From Comamonadaceae bacterium (GTDB taxonomy: Bacteria; Pseudomonadota; Gammaproteobacteria; Burkholderiales; Burkholderiaceae_C), in assembly GCA_947454695.1 (NCBI GenBank), contig CANGMW010000044.1:1-13044 (forward strand): 13,044 bases of DNA. Reading direction: 5' to 3'. Of this stretch, positions 1 to 6,493 are shown in pieces (position 1 is the first letter of the stretch; the number at the start of each line of letters is the position of its first letter). The notes under the pieces were generated by a model. That model worked only from the letters and a program-made list of their open reading frames with translations, searched no databases and was not told the DNA's origin. The translations under genes and the position numbers were made by a program.

Positions 1-82
1 GACTGGTGGTGTAAAAATCGTGCGCTTGTGTCGGGCCTAGTGGTCGGTAGGCGCATTATTGACGCGCCTTGTGAAGTCTGAA

Positions 83-132
83 CCGTTTTCCCTGAGCCTG
101 TCGAAGGGCTTCGACAAGCTCAGCCCGAACGG
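83..132. repeat. Palindromic intergenic repeat
   Basis: A large imperfect palindrome. The inner arms CTGAGCCTGTCGAAG (92-106) and CTTCGACAAGCTCAG (109-123) pair at 14 of 15 positions across a 2-base centre, with one C/A mismatch at 98/117. The outer arms CCGTT (83-87) and AACGG (128-132) also pair. From memory, repeats with this CTGAGCCTGTCGAAG core are scattered in high copy between genes in many Burkholderiales and some other GC-rich proteobacteria; that is recall, not a search. It has no coding capacity. It lies downstream of the leftward gene at 207 and could form an RNA hairpin there, but no T-tract follows on either strand, so I do not call it an intrinsic terminator. A weaker 6-bp hairpin (49-54/64-69) lies to its left. 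Confidence 0.75.
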
Positions 133-206
133 GTAGGGGTTCAGCACAAGACCGAATCGCTAGCGTAGCCGCAGGGCATTGCATTTGATGCGTCTGGCGC
201 GCGTCT

Positions 207-1223
207 TTAGGCGACGCGGTTGAGCTGTTGGATCACTGCGCTGGCTTCACGCGTCATGCGTTCAATCACCTCGGCTGCGCCGGGCAAGTCATGCAGCAAA
301 CCCACGGCCTCGCCCACCGTGGCGTGGGCTCGCGTGAAGTCGCCGGCCTTCACGCCTGCGTCATAGTCCGCGCGGGCGGCGTCGGGGTTGCTGCGTAGCG
401 CGTCAAGGCGGTCTTCCCACGCCCGGTGCAAGTCATTGCGAATAGCGCGAAAGTCATAAGGCGCGGGCCAGTTCTTGCGCCGCAAAATATCAAACACTTC
501 GGTGCGGGCCGTGTCGTCGCCGTTAGTACGCAGTGATTGTTGCCGCGCACCCATGGGCGCCAAACTCTCCTGCGTGGCCCACAAGCGCGTGCCCACCAGC
601 GCACCGTCGGCCCCCAGCGCGAGGGCTGCGGCCAGGCCCCGGCCGTCGGCAATGCCGCCTGCGGCCAGCAGCAAGACCTGTGGCGCGTGTTGCGCCAACC
701 AGTCGGCCACTTCGGGCACCAGCGTCAGTGTGGCGCGACCGTTGAGTGCATTCATCCCGTGGCCGCCCGCCTCACCCCCTTGCGCCACGATCACCTGCGC
801 GCCGGCCTCAATGGCTTGGGCCAGTTGGTCCAGGCGTTGAATCTGGCAGATCAGTTGGGCGCCGCTGCGTGCAATGCGTGGTGCGTAGGTGCGTGCGTCG
901 CCGAAGGACAACATCACCGCGCGCGGGCGCTCAGCAGGACTCAAGTCCAACACCCAGTCCAGCGCCGAGGCGTTCTCGTCCAGTTTCCAGGTGATGAAGC
1001 CCACACCTAAACGCGCCAGCGTTGGCGCATCGCCGGCGCACAAACGCAGCGCTTCTTGGTATTCACGTTGGGTCCAGGTCAGGTCGGCGTAGCCGCCACC
1101 GACCAAGCCCAGTGCGCCCGCGCGGGCACAGGCCGCGGCCAGCGCGCCGCCACTGGCCAGGGCCATGGGGGCGAGGACTAGAGGGTGATGGAGTTGAAAT
1201 TGACGGGTCAAGCGTGTGTGCAT
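207..1223 (-). CDS. Nitronate monooxygenase-like FMN enzyme (2-nitropropane dioxygenase family)
   Basis: A 338-residue protein of the nitronate monooxygenase family, FMN-dependent TIM-barrel enzymes that oxidise alkyl nitronates or the toxin propionate 3-nitronate to carbonyl compounds and nitrite; some relatives are enoyl-ACP reductases. Visible marks are an N-terminal PLVLAPMA strand (residues 14-21), the GGGY turn (42-45), the EAGGH motif (151-155) whose His155 matches the family's catalytic base, and a late AAGGIADGRG...GADGALVGT stretch typical of the FMN phosphate site. Length is normal. I start at ATG 1223 because the upstream in-frame ATG at 1307 would put an intrinsic terminator hairpin inside the gene and add residues unlike the family. 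The Shine-Dalgarno is weak (AGG, about 11 bases upstream). It appears to be a single-gene unit. The real substrate is unknown. Family call confident, exact activity not. Confidence 0.85.
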   Translation of the reverse strand: MHTRLTRQFQLHHPLVLAPMALASGGALAAACARAGALGLVGGGYADLTWTQREYQEALRLCAGDAPTLARLGVGFITWKLDENASALDWVLDLSPAERPRAVMLSFGDARTYAPRIARSGAQLICQIQRLDQLAQAIEAGAQVIVAQGGEAGGHGMNALNGRATLTLVPEVADWLAQHAPQVLLLAAGGIADGRGLAAALALGADGALVGTRLWATQESLAPMGARQQSLRTNGDDTARTEVFDILRRKNWPAPYDFRAIRNDLHRAWEDRLDALRSNPDAARADYDAGVKAGDFTRAHATVGEAVGLLHDLPGAAEVIERMTREASAVIQQLNRVA

Positions 1224-1263
1224 GGGTCTATTTTGCCTGCACGCTGCACGCTCCTTGGCGCAC

Positions 1264-1290
1264 AAAAAAAAGCCACCGTTGCGGGTGGCT
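1264..1290 (-). terminator. Intrinsic terminator for leftward transcription
   Basis: On the minus strand a perfect 7-bp stem AGCCACC/GGTGGCT (1284-1290 with 1271-1277) with a 6-base loop is followed at once by a run of T (plus-strand A run 1264-1271). This is the classical rho-independent layout. It would end transcripts arriving from the ampG-like gene at 1488-2846, or from any small RNA started in 1300-1487, before the nitronate monooxygenase gene. That separates the two transcription units. Confidence 0.85.
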
Positions 1291-1487
1291 TTGTGAATGC
1301 CTTCCATGAGAAGACGTCGTTGGATTCTTAATTCATTGAACTTGTTGGATTAAAAAATTGTCTTGATGAACACTGTGACAGCAGTGAGGGTGACTTTAAC
1401 GGAACCAGCCCGCACGAGGCAAGTTTCCACTCCCTAAAAGTGTTACAAAACCAAGGATAAAAGTAAGTTCGTGAAATAGTTCACAGA
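1291..1487 (-). other. AT-rich non-coding stretch; possible 3' UTR or small RNA
   Basis: About 200 bases between the ampG-like stop and the terminator. It is clearly richer in A/T than the genes around it. It contains an inverted repeat just past the ampG stop (GTGAA/TTCAC, 1471-1475 and 1480-1484), a 5-bp hairpin (CACTG/CAGTG, 1371-1375 and 1382-1386) and, on the minus strand, a T6 run at about 1352-1357. No good reading frame with a ribosome site was found; a 26-codon GTG frame exists but lacks a properly spaced Shine-Dalgarno. It is either the 3' untranslated tail of ampG or a small RNA of roughly 150-200 nt ending at the terminator. I did not recognise a known RNA family. Confidence 0.35.
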
Positions 1488-2846
1488 TTACCTGGGGTGC
1501 ACTTTGGCGGCCAGCCACACCAGGATCAGCACCGGCAGCCCCAGGCAAGCGGTCGCCACAAAGAAATGGCCGTAGCCGAAATTGTCCACATACACGCCCG
1601 AATAGCCGGCCAGCCACTTGGGCGCGAGCAGCATCATGGAGCTGAACAGCGCGTACTGGGTGGCTGAGTAGTTCACATGGGTAAGGCTGGACAAGTAAGC
1701 GATGAACGCCGCTGACGCGATGCCGCTGGAGAGGTTGTCCGCCGAGATGACCGCCACCAACGCATGGAGGTCGTGGCCGCGTGTGCCCAGCCAGGCAAAC
1801 AGCAGGTTGCTGGCGGCGCTGAGCACTGCGCCCAGCATCAGCACCCGCATCACGCCCAGGCGCATGGACAGCACGCCGCCCACAAAGGCGCCGACCAGCG
1901 TCATGATCACGCCAAATATTTTCGTGACCGCGGCCACCTCGTCCTTCGTGTAGCCCATGTCCACATAAAACGGGTTGGCCATGATGCCCATCACCACATC
2001 GCTGATACGGTAGACCGCGATCAAGGCCAGAATCAACCCGGCCTGCCAGCCGTAGCGGTGCAAAAATTCTGCAAACGGCTCCACCAGTGCGCCATGCAGC
2101 CAGGCGATCGCATGGCGTGCGGGCGGCAATTCATGACGCGCCGGTTCGCGCGAGAGCAGCACGGTGAGCATGCCCACCGCCATGCTGGCGGCCATTACCA
2201 GGTAGGCGGTTTGCCACGCGTTGTGTTGGTAGGGGCCAAGGCCAGCCACCTCGGCGCGCGCGGCCAGCCACAGCACACCCGCACCGGCCCAGATCATGGC
2301 CAGCCGGTATCCGGTCTGGTAGGCCGCGGCCAGCGCCGCTTGCCGTTCGGTGCCGGCCGATTCAATGCGAAACGCGTCCAGCGCAATGTCTTGTGTGGCC
2401 GAGCCGAAAGCCACAGCCAGCGCGCACCACACCATCGCGTGCAAGTCCTGTTGCGGGTCGGTGAAGGCCATGCCCACCAGCCCCGTCACGATGGCGGTTT
2501 GTGCCAGCAAGAGCCAGCTGCGACGCAAACCCAAGGCCCGCGTGAGCACTGGCAGCGACAAGCGGTCCACCAGCGGCGCCCACAGCCACTTGAAGGCATA
2601 AGCCAGTCCGATCCAGCTCAAAAAACCAATCGTGCTGCGCTCAATGCCGGCTTCGCGCAGCCAAAAGCTCAGCGTGCCCAGCACCAGCAACAAAGGCAGT
2701 CCGGCCGAAAACCCCAGCGTGAGCATGCGCAAGGTGGCCGGCTCCAGATACACCTTGAGCGTGGTGCCCCAGGACGGTTTGGAGGGGGCGACTTGGGAGG
2801 CGGGGACGGGCTTGATTTCCCGTGCTTTGGAGTCACTTGAGTGCAT
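1488..2846 (-). CDS. ampG: AmpG-type muropeptide MFS permease
   Basis: A 452-residue inner-membrane transporter of the major facilitator superfamily. AmpG carries GlcNAc-anhydroMurNAc peptides released from the wall back into the cytoplasm for recycling, and in some bacteria this flow controls AmpC beta-lactamase. Recognisable AmpG blocks run in order: LGFSAGLPLLL, a WLREAGI segment followed by TIGFLSWIGLAYAFKWLWAP, SATQDIALDAFRIE, YRISDVVMG, a VTKIFGVIMTLVGAFVGG run, and ATQYALFSS near the end. Many hydrophobic helices are evident. It is somewhat shorter than E. coli AmpG (491 residues), mainly at the C terminus. Start: ATG 2846 is chosen; in-frame ATG 2870 and GTG 2879 are possible and would overlap the divergent peptidase gene. 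No strong Shine-Dalgarno precedes 2846. The gene is followed by a terminator at 1264-1290. Function call is strong, exact start is not. Confidence 0.88.
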   Translation of the reverse strand: MHSSDSKAREIKPVPASQVAPSKPSWGTTLKVYLEPATLRMLTLGFSAGLPLLLVLGTLSFWLREAGIERSTIGFLSWIGLAYAFKWLWAPLVDRLSLPVLTRALGLRRSWLLLAQTAIVTGLVGMAFTDPQQDLHAMVWCALAVAFGSATQDIALDAFRIESAGTERQAALAAAYQTGYRLAMIWAGAGVLWLAARAEVAGLGPYQHNAWQTAYLVMAASMAVGMLTVLLSREPARHELPPARHAIAWLHGALVEPFAEFLHRYGWQAGLILALIAVYRISDVVMGIMANPFYVDMGYTKDEVAAVTKIFGVIMTLVGAFVGGVLSMRLGVMRVLMLGAVLSAASNLLFAWLGTRGHDLHALVAVISADNLSSGIASAAFIAYLSSLTHVNYSATQYALFSSMMLLAPKWLAGYSGVYVDNFGYGHFFVATACLGLPVLILVWLAAKVHPR

Positions 2847-2868
2847 GCGGGAATAATACGCGCTGACC

Positions 2869-3783
2869 ATGCTCACCACTTCAAGACGACTCTTTCAACG
2901 CCACCCACTGACGACGCATCTCGCGATCGCGCGACCAGCGGGTGTTGGCCTTCGTGACCTGCGTGATTTTTTATGGGCGCTCCTGGCCGTGTGTTTGGCG
3001 ATGGGCGTGGCCGCGCCGCTCGCCTGGGCGCGCGAAGGGGTGGACGTGGGCCAAACATCGGCCTTCAGCAAACTGGTGCCCGCGGACGATGTCGAGTATT
3101 CGGCCCGACAGCAGTACGGGCAATTGCTGGCCCAAGCGCATCAAAAAAATGCGCTGGCTGCGCAGGAACATCCGCAACTGCAACGCCTGCGTGCGATTGC
3201 GCGGCGCATCATCCCTCAAGCCTTGCCTTGGAACCCGCGCGCCAAAGACTGGAAGTGGGAGGTCAACCTGATCGGCTCCAACCAGATCAATGCGTTTTGC
3301 ATGCCGGGCGGCAAGATCGCTTTCTACACCGGCATCCTCAGCAACCTGCACCTGAGCGACGACGAAGTCGCCATGGTCATGGGTCATGAAATGGCACACG
3401 CCCTGCGCGAACACGCGCGCGAGCGCATGGGCAAGAGCGCTGTCACCCAAGGGGTGGCGCGTGTCGGCGGGGCTTTGGCCGCCAGTTTTTTTGGCATTGA
3501 CCCGCGCGTGACCGACAGCTTGGCGCGCGGTGGTGCGAATTTGCTCACGCTGGAGTTCAGCCGCGAGGACGAGTCAGAGGCCGATCTGGTGGGCATGGAG
3601 TTGGCCGCCCGCGCCGGCTTTGATCCGCGGGCTGGCGTGACGCTGTGGCAAAAGATGAGTGCGGCCAGCAAAGGCGCGCCACCGCAGTGGCTCTCGACCC
3701 ATCCGTCGGGCAAGACCCGCATCGCGCAAATTCAGGCCAATTTGCCCAAGGTCCTGCCGCTCTATGAGCGTGCTTCACGCTAA
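2869..3783 (+). CDS. Secreted M48-family zinc metallopeptidase
   Basis: A 304-residue M48 peptidase resembling periplasmic BepA/LoiP (YggG) and mitochondrial OMA1, which degrade misfolded envelope proteins. A hydrophobic segment (about 34-53, ending in an AWA-R type cleavage site) after a long basic n-region suggests a signal peptide or anchor. The catalytic motif is HEMAH (H173, E174, H177) and the third zinc ligand is probably E235 in the E-x-x-x-D element ending at D239. The segment NAFCMPGGKIAFYTGIL (141-157) is characteristic of the family. No TPR domain is present, so it is closer to LoiP-type single-domain members than to full-length BepA. The start is divergent from and nearly touching ampG; a TAATAC box at 2854-2859 could be a -10 giving a very short leader. 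No good Shine-Dalgarno is visible. A lipobox is not evident. It ends tail to tail with the MBL-fold gene. Confidence 0.85.
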   Translation: MLTTSRRLFQRHPLTTHLAIARPAGVGLRDLRDFLWALLAVCLAMGVAAPLAWAREGVDVGQTSAFSKLVPADDVEYSARQQYGQLLAQAHQKNALAAQEHPQLQRLRAIARRIIPQALPWNPRAKDWKWEVNLIGSNQINAFCMPGGKIAFYTGILSNLHLSDDEVAMVMGHEMAHALREHARERMGKSAVTQGVARVGGALAASFFGIDPRVTDSLARGGANLLTLEFSREDESEADLVGMELAARAGFDPRAGVTLWQKMSAASKGAPPQWLSTHPSGKTRIAQIQANLPKVLPLYERASR

Positions 3784-3890
3784 GCAAAGCGCCGGCGTGG
3801 CGGGTTCAGGCAAGCTGTCCGCTGGAGACAGCACAGACAGCACAAATAAAACAGACAGCGCCGGTGAAGCGCAGGGCGGTTGAGGGCAGC
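3784..3890. repeat. Convergent intergenic gap with short CAGACAGC repeats
   Basis: The 107-bp gap between the M48 peptidase stop and the stop of the leftward MBL-fold gene. It holds two copies of ACAGACAGC (3833-3841 and 3851-3859) plus a related GAGACAGC (3825-3832), and a 6-bp hairpin GCTGTC/GACAGC (3814-3819 and 3827-3832, 7-base loop). No T-tract follows, so it is not a standard intrinsic terminator, though it is where both transcripts should end. Short tandem slippage is a simple explanation. Confidence 0.5.
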
Positions 3891-4529
3891 TCAGGTGCCG
3901 CCTACATAAGGATTGCTTTGGCGCTCGCGCCCGAAGGTGCTTTCCGGGCCGTGGCCGGGGATGAACACCGTGTCGTTGCCCATGGGCCACAGCCGTTGGG
4001 TGATGCTGGCAATCAAATCGGCGTGGTTGCCTTGCGGGAAATCGGTGCGGCCGATCGAACCGGCAAACAGCACATCGCCCACAAAGGCGCGTTGAATGTC
4101 CGGCGAATAAAACACCACATGCCCCGGCGTGTGGCCCGGGCAATGCCGAACCTTGAGCGTGCAGTGGCCCAGGCTCACCGTGTCGCCGTCGTGCAGCCAG
4201 CGCGTGGGCGTGAAGCTGTCGGCGTGCCCAAAGCCAAACCGCTGACCTTGCTCAGGCAGCCCGTCAATCCAGAACTGGTCACCCGGGTGCGGTCCGATGA
4301 TGGGCAGCGCCCGTGTTTTGGACAGCTCGGCCACGCCGCCGGCATGGTCAATGTGCGCGTGCGTGACCCAGATCTGCTCCAGCGTCACACCCAAGGTTTT
4401 TACCGCGGCCAGCAAGACGTCCAGATCGCCACCGGGGTCGATGACGGCGGCTTTCATCGTTTCATCGCACCAGACGATGGAACAGTTTTGTTCAAAGGGG
4501 GTAACGGGGATGGTTTCGTAGCGCAGCAT
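3891..4529 (-). CDS. Metallo-beta-lactamase-fold hydrolase, glyoxalase II-like
   Basis: A 212-residue MBL-fold protein of the small YcbL/GloC-like glyoxalase II group. The metal-binding set is complete: THAHIDH (H57, H59, D61, H62), GHTPGH (H133), GD (D152) and PGH (H193). Glyoxalase II enzymes hydrolyse S-lactoylglutathione to lactate and glutathione; small members like this may act on other thioesters. The N terminus MLRYETIPVTPFEQNC is typical for the group and supports ATG 4529 over the in-frame GTG at 4535. The protein lacks the C-terminal helical domain of classical GloB, consistent with the shorter type. It is the last of three same-strand genes, 34 bases after the VOC-fold gene, so probably co-transcribed. 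Family certain, natural substrate inferred. Confidence 0.88.
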   Translation of the reverse strand: MLRYETIPVTPFEQNCSIVWCDETMKAAVIDPGGDLDVLLAAVKTLGVTLEQIWVTHAHIDHAGGVAELSKTRALPIIGPHPGDQFWIDGLPEQGQRFGFGHADSFTPTRWLHDGDTVSLGHCTLKVRHCPGHTPGHVVFYSPDIQRAFVGDVLFAGSIGRTDFPQGNHADLIASITQRLWPMGNDTVFIPGHGPESTFGRERQSNPYVGGT

Positions 4530-4563
4530 GGGCACAGTCTAATAGTTTGTCGCTGCCTGCCAA

Positions 4564-4953
4564 TCAGGCCGCAACAGGAGAACAAAGTTCGACCAGCGTT
4601 CCGTCAGGACAGCGCACATAAGAAACGGTTTGTCCCCAAGGCTTGACTTGCGGTTCTTTAACGGACACGGCACCCTCAGCAATGGCTTTGACATGGGCTG
4701 CGGCCACGTTGTCTGTTACCAGCGCAATCTCCATGCCCAATGGTTCAGCGGATTGACTGGCTTTGACGTAACCGCCGGGCAAATTCGATGCCCCAAGCGC
4801 ATGGGTCGCAAAGGCCAGCGCAGTCGCCCCGGTGTCCATTTCGCCGTAGCCTGACGCGTGCACGAAGCGACGCTTTAACCCAAATGCCTTTTCAAAGAAA
4901 GTGACAGACGCCAGCACGTCAGGCACATAAACAATGGTGTATCCGAACTTCAT
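4564..4953 (-). CDS. VOC-fold (glyoxalase I/bleomycin-resistance superfamily) protein
   Basis: A 129-residue single VOC protein made of two beta-alpha-beta-beta-beta halves: first half about 1-50 (starting FGYTIVYVPDV), second about 70-129 (GMEIALVTDN, then VRCPDGTLVELCSPV). Compared from memory with glyoxalase I, the first metal His is replaced (Y5 region) and the His of the second half is E75, while the terminal Glu (E122) is kept. It is therefore unlikely to be an ordinary nickel or zinc glyoxalase I and may be a different VOC lyase, a dioxygenase-like enzyme or a binding protein. A good Shine-Dalgarno AGGAG lies about 7 bases before ATG 4953. Its ATG overlaps the stop of the upstream cdd1-like gene (ATGA), which suggests translational coupling. 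Domain call confident, function unknown. Confidence 0.85.
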   Translation of the reverse strand: MKFGYTIVYVPDVLASVTFFEKAFGLKRRFVHASGYGEMDTGATALAFATHALGASNLPGGYVKASQSAEPLGMEIALVTDNVAAAHVKAIAEGAVSVKEPQVKPWGQTVSYVRCPDGTLVELCSPVAA

Positions 4954-5228
4954 GACGTGCTCCTCTTGTCAGATGCCAAATCGGCTTTGCCCTTTGCAGT
5001 GAATGTCCACCAAGGCAGCGACTCTCCGGTCGCCAGGAAGTGTTGCACGGCGAGCAGGGTGTAGTAGACACACGGGTCATGTCGGTGCCCCATGACGGAC
5101 TTCAAGTCGCCGAAAATTTTCAGCGCATGGTCGCCCTTTAAATCATGCGGCGAACGCACACCAATGGCCATCAAGTCGCGGGCAATGGCCGGCCCTATAT
5201 GGGGCAAATCGGTCAGCTTTGTGCGCAT
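4950..5228 (-). CDS. Cdd1-family small helix-hairpin-helix protein
   Basis: A 92-residue protein resembling the Cdd1 ('pathogenicity locus') family, often mislabelled mitomycin resistance protein. The N-terminal half reads TDLPHIGPAIARDLMAIGV, a helix-hairpin-helix-like element (residues 6-24) of the kind that contacts DNA backbone or proteins, followed by HDLKGDHALKIFGDLK and an R/H-D-P-C-VYYTLLAVQ motif (about 49-62) that family members share. The WWTFTAKGKA segment (76-85) resembles the family's conserved W-rich C-terminal end. Biochemical role is not established for the family. ATG 5228 has no clear Shine-Dalgarno. Its stop overlaps the VOC gene start by 4 bp, making it the first gene of a probable three-gene unit with the VOC and MBL proteins. 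Confidence 0.75.
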   Translation of the reverse strand: MRTKLTDLPHIGPAIARDLMAIGVRSPHDLKGDHALKIFGDLKSVMGHRHDPCVYYTLLAVQHFLATGESLPWWTFTAKGKADLASDKRSTS

Positions 5229-5317
5229 GGGGTGTGGGTGCGGTTCACTAAAAACTCATGCGGGTCGAATGCGCGCTTCTTGGGCGCAGCATGCAAGCCA
5301 TGATGGACTGACAAGCA

Positions 5318-5359
5318 CCTCAAGCCCTGTGAAGGCTTGCGCCGTTCGCAGGCTTGAGG
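5318..5359 (-). other. Competing hairpins after the desaturase gene
   Basis: In the 142-bp gap between the desaturase stop and the cdd1-like start, CCTCAAGCC (5318-5326) pairs perfectly over 9 bp with GGCTTGAGG (5351-5359). The inner CAAGCC (5321-5326) can instead pair with GGCTTG at 5334-5339. A small TGCG/CGCA stem (5338-5341/5347-5350) fits inside the longer form. On the minus strand the long stem is followed by TGCTTGTC, not a T-run, so it is at best a weak terminator or a transcript-stabilising 3' hairpin for the desaturase mRNA. An additional CAAGCC occurs at 5294-5299. Confidence 0.5.
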
Positions 5360-5370
5360 GCCGTGCGTCC

Positions 5371-6261
5371 TCAGGCTTTTTGAGTTGCAGCGTCGGAGGT
5401 GGTGGCCTCATCGGCATAAGCGCGGCCACCGAACTTCAGGGCCGAGTGGGCGCGTTTGGACTGGAACAGCGGATAGAACATCTGGTGGTACCAGCGCTCA
5501 TCGCCAAACAGTTGGTCATCGCGCAGACCCACCTGGGCCGGGTAATGGCGGGTGATCAGCGCCGAGCCAAACAAGATGTCCCAGAAAAACAGCAGGTTGC
5601 CGTAATTGCCTTTGTAGTGGCCGATGCCGTCCGCGTTGGTGATGGCATGGTGGGCCCAGTGCGTGGCCGGTGTGGAGATGGTGCGCTCGAGCACCCACAT
5701 CAGCGGGCGCAGCGCTGGGATGCGGTACAGCGGCTCGTCCCAGCGCCAGGCGCAGTGCGCGCCCAAAATGACGGCCAGTTTCACCACGATGTAGGCGCCG
5801 TATACCGCGCCAAAGCCCAGGTAAATCAGCACGCCGGCAATCCACAGCCCCGGCATCATCAGGTAGTAAAAGAAGTTGTTGCGGTAGGTCACGCGGATGC
5901 TCATGTACTGCGCCGAGTGATGCGCGCGGTGCAGCGGCCACATCAGCGGCGAATGCGACAGGCGGTGCCACCAGTACTGCGTCATGTCGTCGCCAATGAG
6001 CAAGATGCCCACCATCGCCCAGACCGGCAGGTGGGCCCAGGCGCCGCGCATCTCGGGCATCAGCCAGGCGCACAAAGCGTTGCTGCCCAGCAGCGCCAGC
6101 GGCTGCGAGATCGCCAACAGGCTCACGAACATGTACAGCTCAAGCTTGGTGTCGTTGGCGGTGGCGGTCACCGTGTTTTTATAACGGCGCGTCACCACCT
6201 CCATCAAGGCAAACCCCAGCATCACGGACAAGATCAGCAGGTTTTGTACTAAAGGATTCAT
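5371..6261 (-). CDS. Sterol desaturase / fatty acid hydroxylase superfamily membrane protein
   Basis: A 296-residue integral membrane di-iron enzyme of the ERG3/fatty acid hydroxylase superfamily. The histidine clusters that hold the two irons are visible in order: HRLSH (H99-H103), HRAHH (H111-H115) and HWAHH (H201-H205), with further His residues such as H169. Hydrophobic helices lie at about 4-20, 42-65, 80-90 and two closely spaced ones between 130 and 170, with charged N- and C-terminal tails toward the cytoplasm. Family members insert hydroxyl groups or double bonds into sterols, fatty acids, carotenoids or alkyl-glycerol lipids using O2. The substrate here cannot be read from sequence. 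ATG 6261 is backed by an AGGAG about 9 bases upstream. It appears monocistronic, with a 232-bp gap before it and hairpins after it. Confidence 0.88.
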   Translation of the reverse strand: MNPLVQNLLILSVMLGFALMEVVTRRYKNTVTATANDTKLELYMFVSLLAISQPLALLGSNALCAWLMPEMRGAWAHLPVWAMVGILLIGDDMTQYWWHRLSHSPLMWPLHRAHHSAQYMSIRVTYRNNFFYYLMMPGLWIAGVLIYLGFGAVYGAYIVVKLAVILGAHCAWRWDEPLYRIPALRPLMWVLERTISTPATHWAHHAITNADGIGHYKGNYGNLLFFWDILFGSALITRHYPAQVGLRDDQLFGDERWYHQMFYPLFQSKRAHSALKFGGRAYADEATTSDAATQKA

Positions 6262-6493
6262 ACAGTTGGTCTCCTGTTGTTATTCAAGTTCAATCGCGCC
6301 GCAGCGGGGTCACTGGCGTGTCAAGCCGGCGGCATGGGCGTGGTGTTCAAAACGTAAGGGGAACATGATTCCCCACCGCATCAGCACCCAACGAAGCCCA
6401 TGTTAAATCGAAGGCGTCGCTCAGCGTCTCAGGGTTCATACCCATGTCAGGGGACTGGCCACCCCTGGCGAATACTGAAAAGCCGGGGTCACA
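6262..6493. other. Intergenic region with hairpins and a 9-bp direct repeat
   Basis: A 232-bp gap, long for this compact segment. CGGGGTCAC occurs at 6305-6313 and again at 6484-6492, 179 bp apart in the same orientation, like a target-site duplication or flanking repeat. Between them are two clean hairpins, GGGGAA/TTCCCC (6358-6363/6369-6374, loop CATGA) and CAGGGG/CCCCTG (6448-6453/6462-6467, 8-base loop containing TGGCCA), and a 30-codon reading frame. The layout suggests a small relic insertion, but I recognise no transposase sequence. It would also hold the promoter of the desaturase gene; no clear -35/-10 pair is seen. Confidence 0.4.
6347..6439 (-). pseudogene. Possible 30-codon ORF or gene relic
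   Basis: A minus-strand frame from ATG 6439 to TGA 6347 reads as a 30-residue peptide beginning MNPETLSDAFDLTWASLGAD. Its composition is protein-like, with an amphipathic helix look and no low complexity, unlike most short shadow frames. However there is no Shine-Dalgarno (the bases before the ATG read ACATGGGT), and the hairpin at 6358-6374 lies in its 3' end. It could be a real small protein, the N-terminal stump of a decayed gene, or chance. I do not recognise a family. Confidence 0.2.

Noticed and set aside
1224..1307. Longer nitronate monooxygenase start at ATG 1307
   Set aside because: It would place the intrinsic terminator stem and T-run inside the gene and add residues without family similarity.
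1764..2840. Long plus-strand frame (358 codons) opposite ampG
   Set aside because: It is rich in His, Gln and Arg with no recognisable domain, as expected for the complement of a GC-rich membrane protein gene. The ampG frame on the other strand is clearly real.
3825..3859. CAGACAGC repeats as a CRISPR array
   Set aside because: Only two or three 8-9 bp copies with unequal short spacing, no 25-35 bp repeats and no cas genes.
4564..4953. Calling the VOC gene glyoxalase I (gloA)
   Set aside because: The positions matching the first and second-half metal His of glyoxalase I appear to be Tyr and Glu, so the specific name is not supported.
5092..6252. Long plus-strand frame (386 codons) opposite the desaturase
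   Set aside because: The desaturase frame has all three His clusters and a good Shine-Dalgarno; the plus frame is a shadow.
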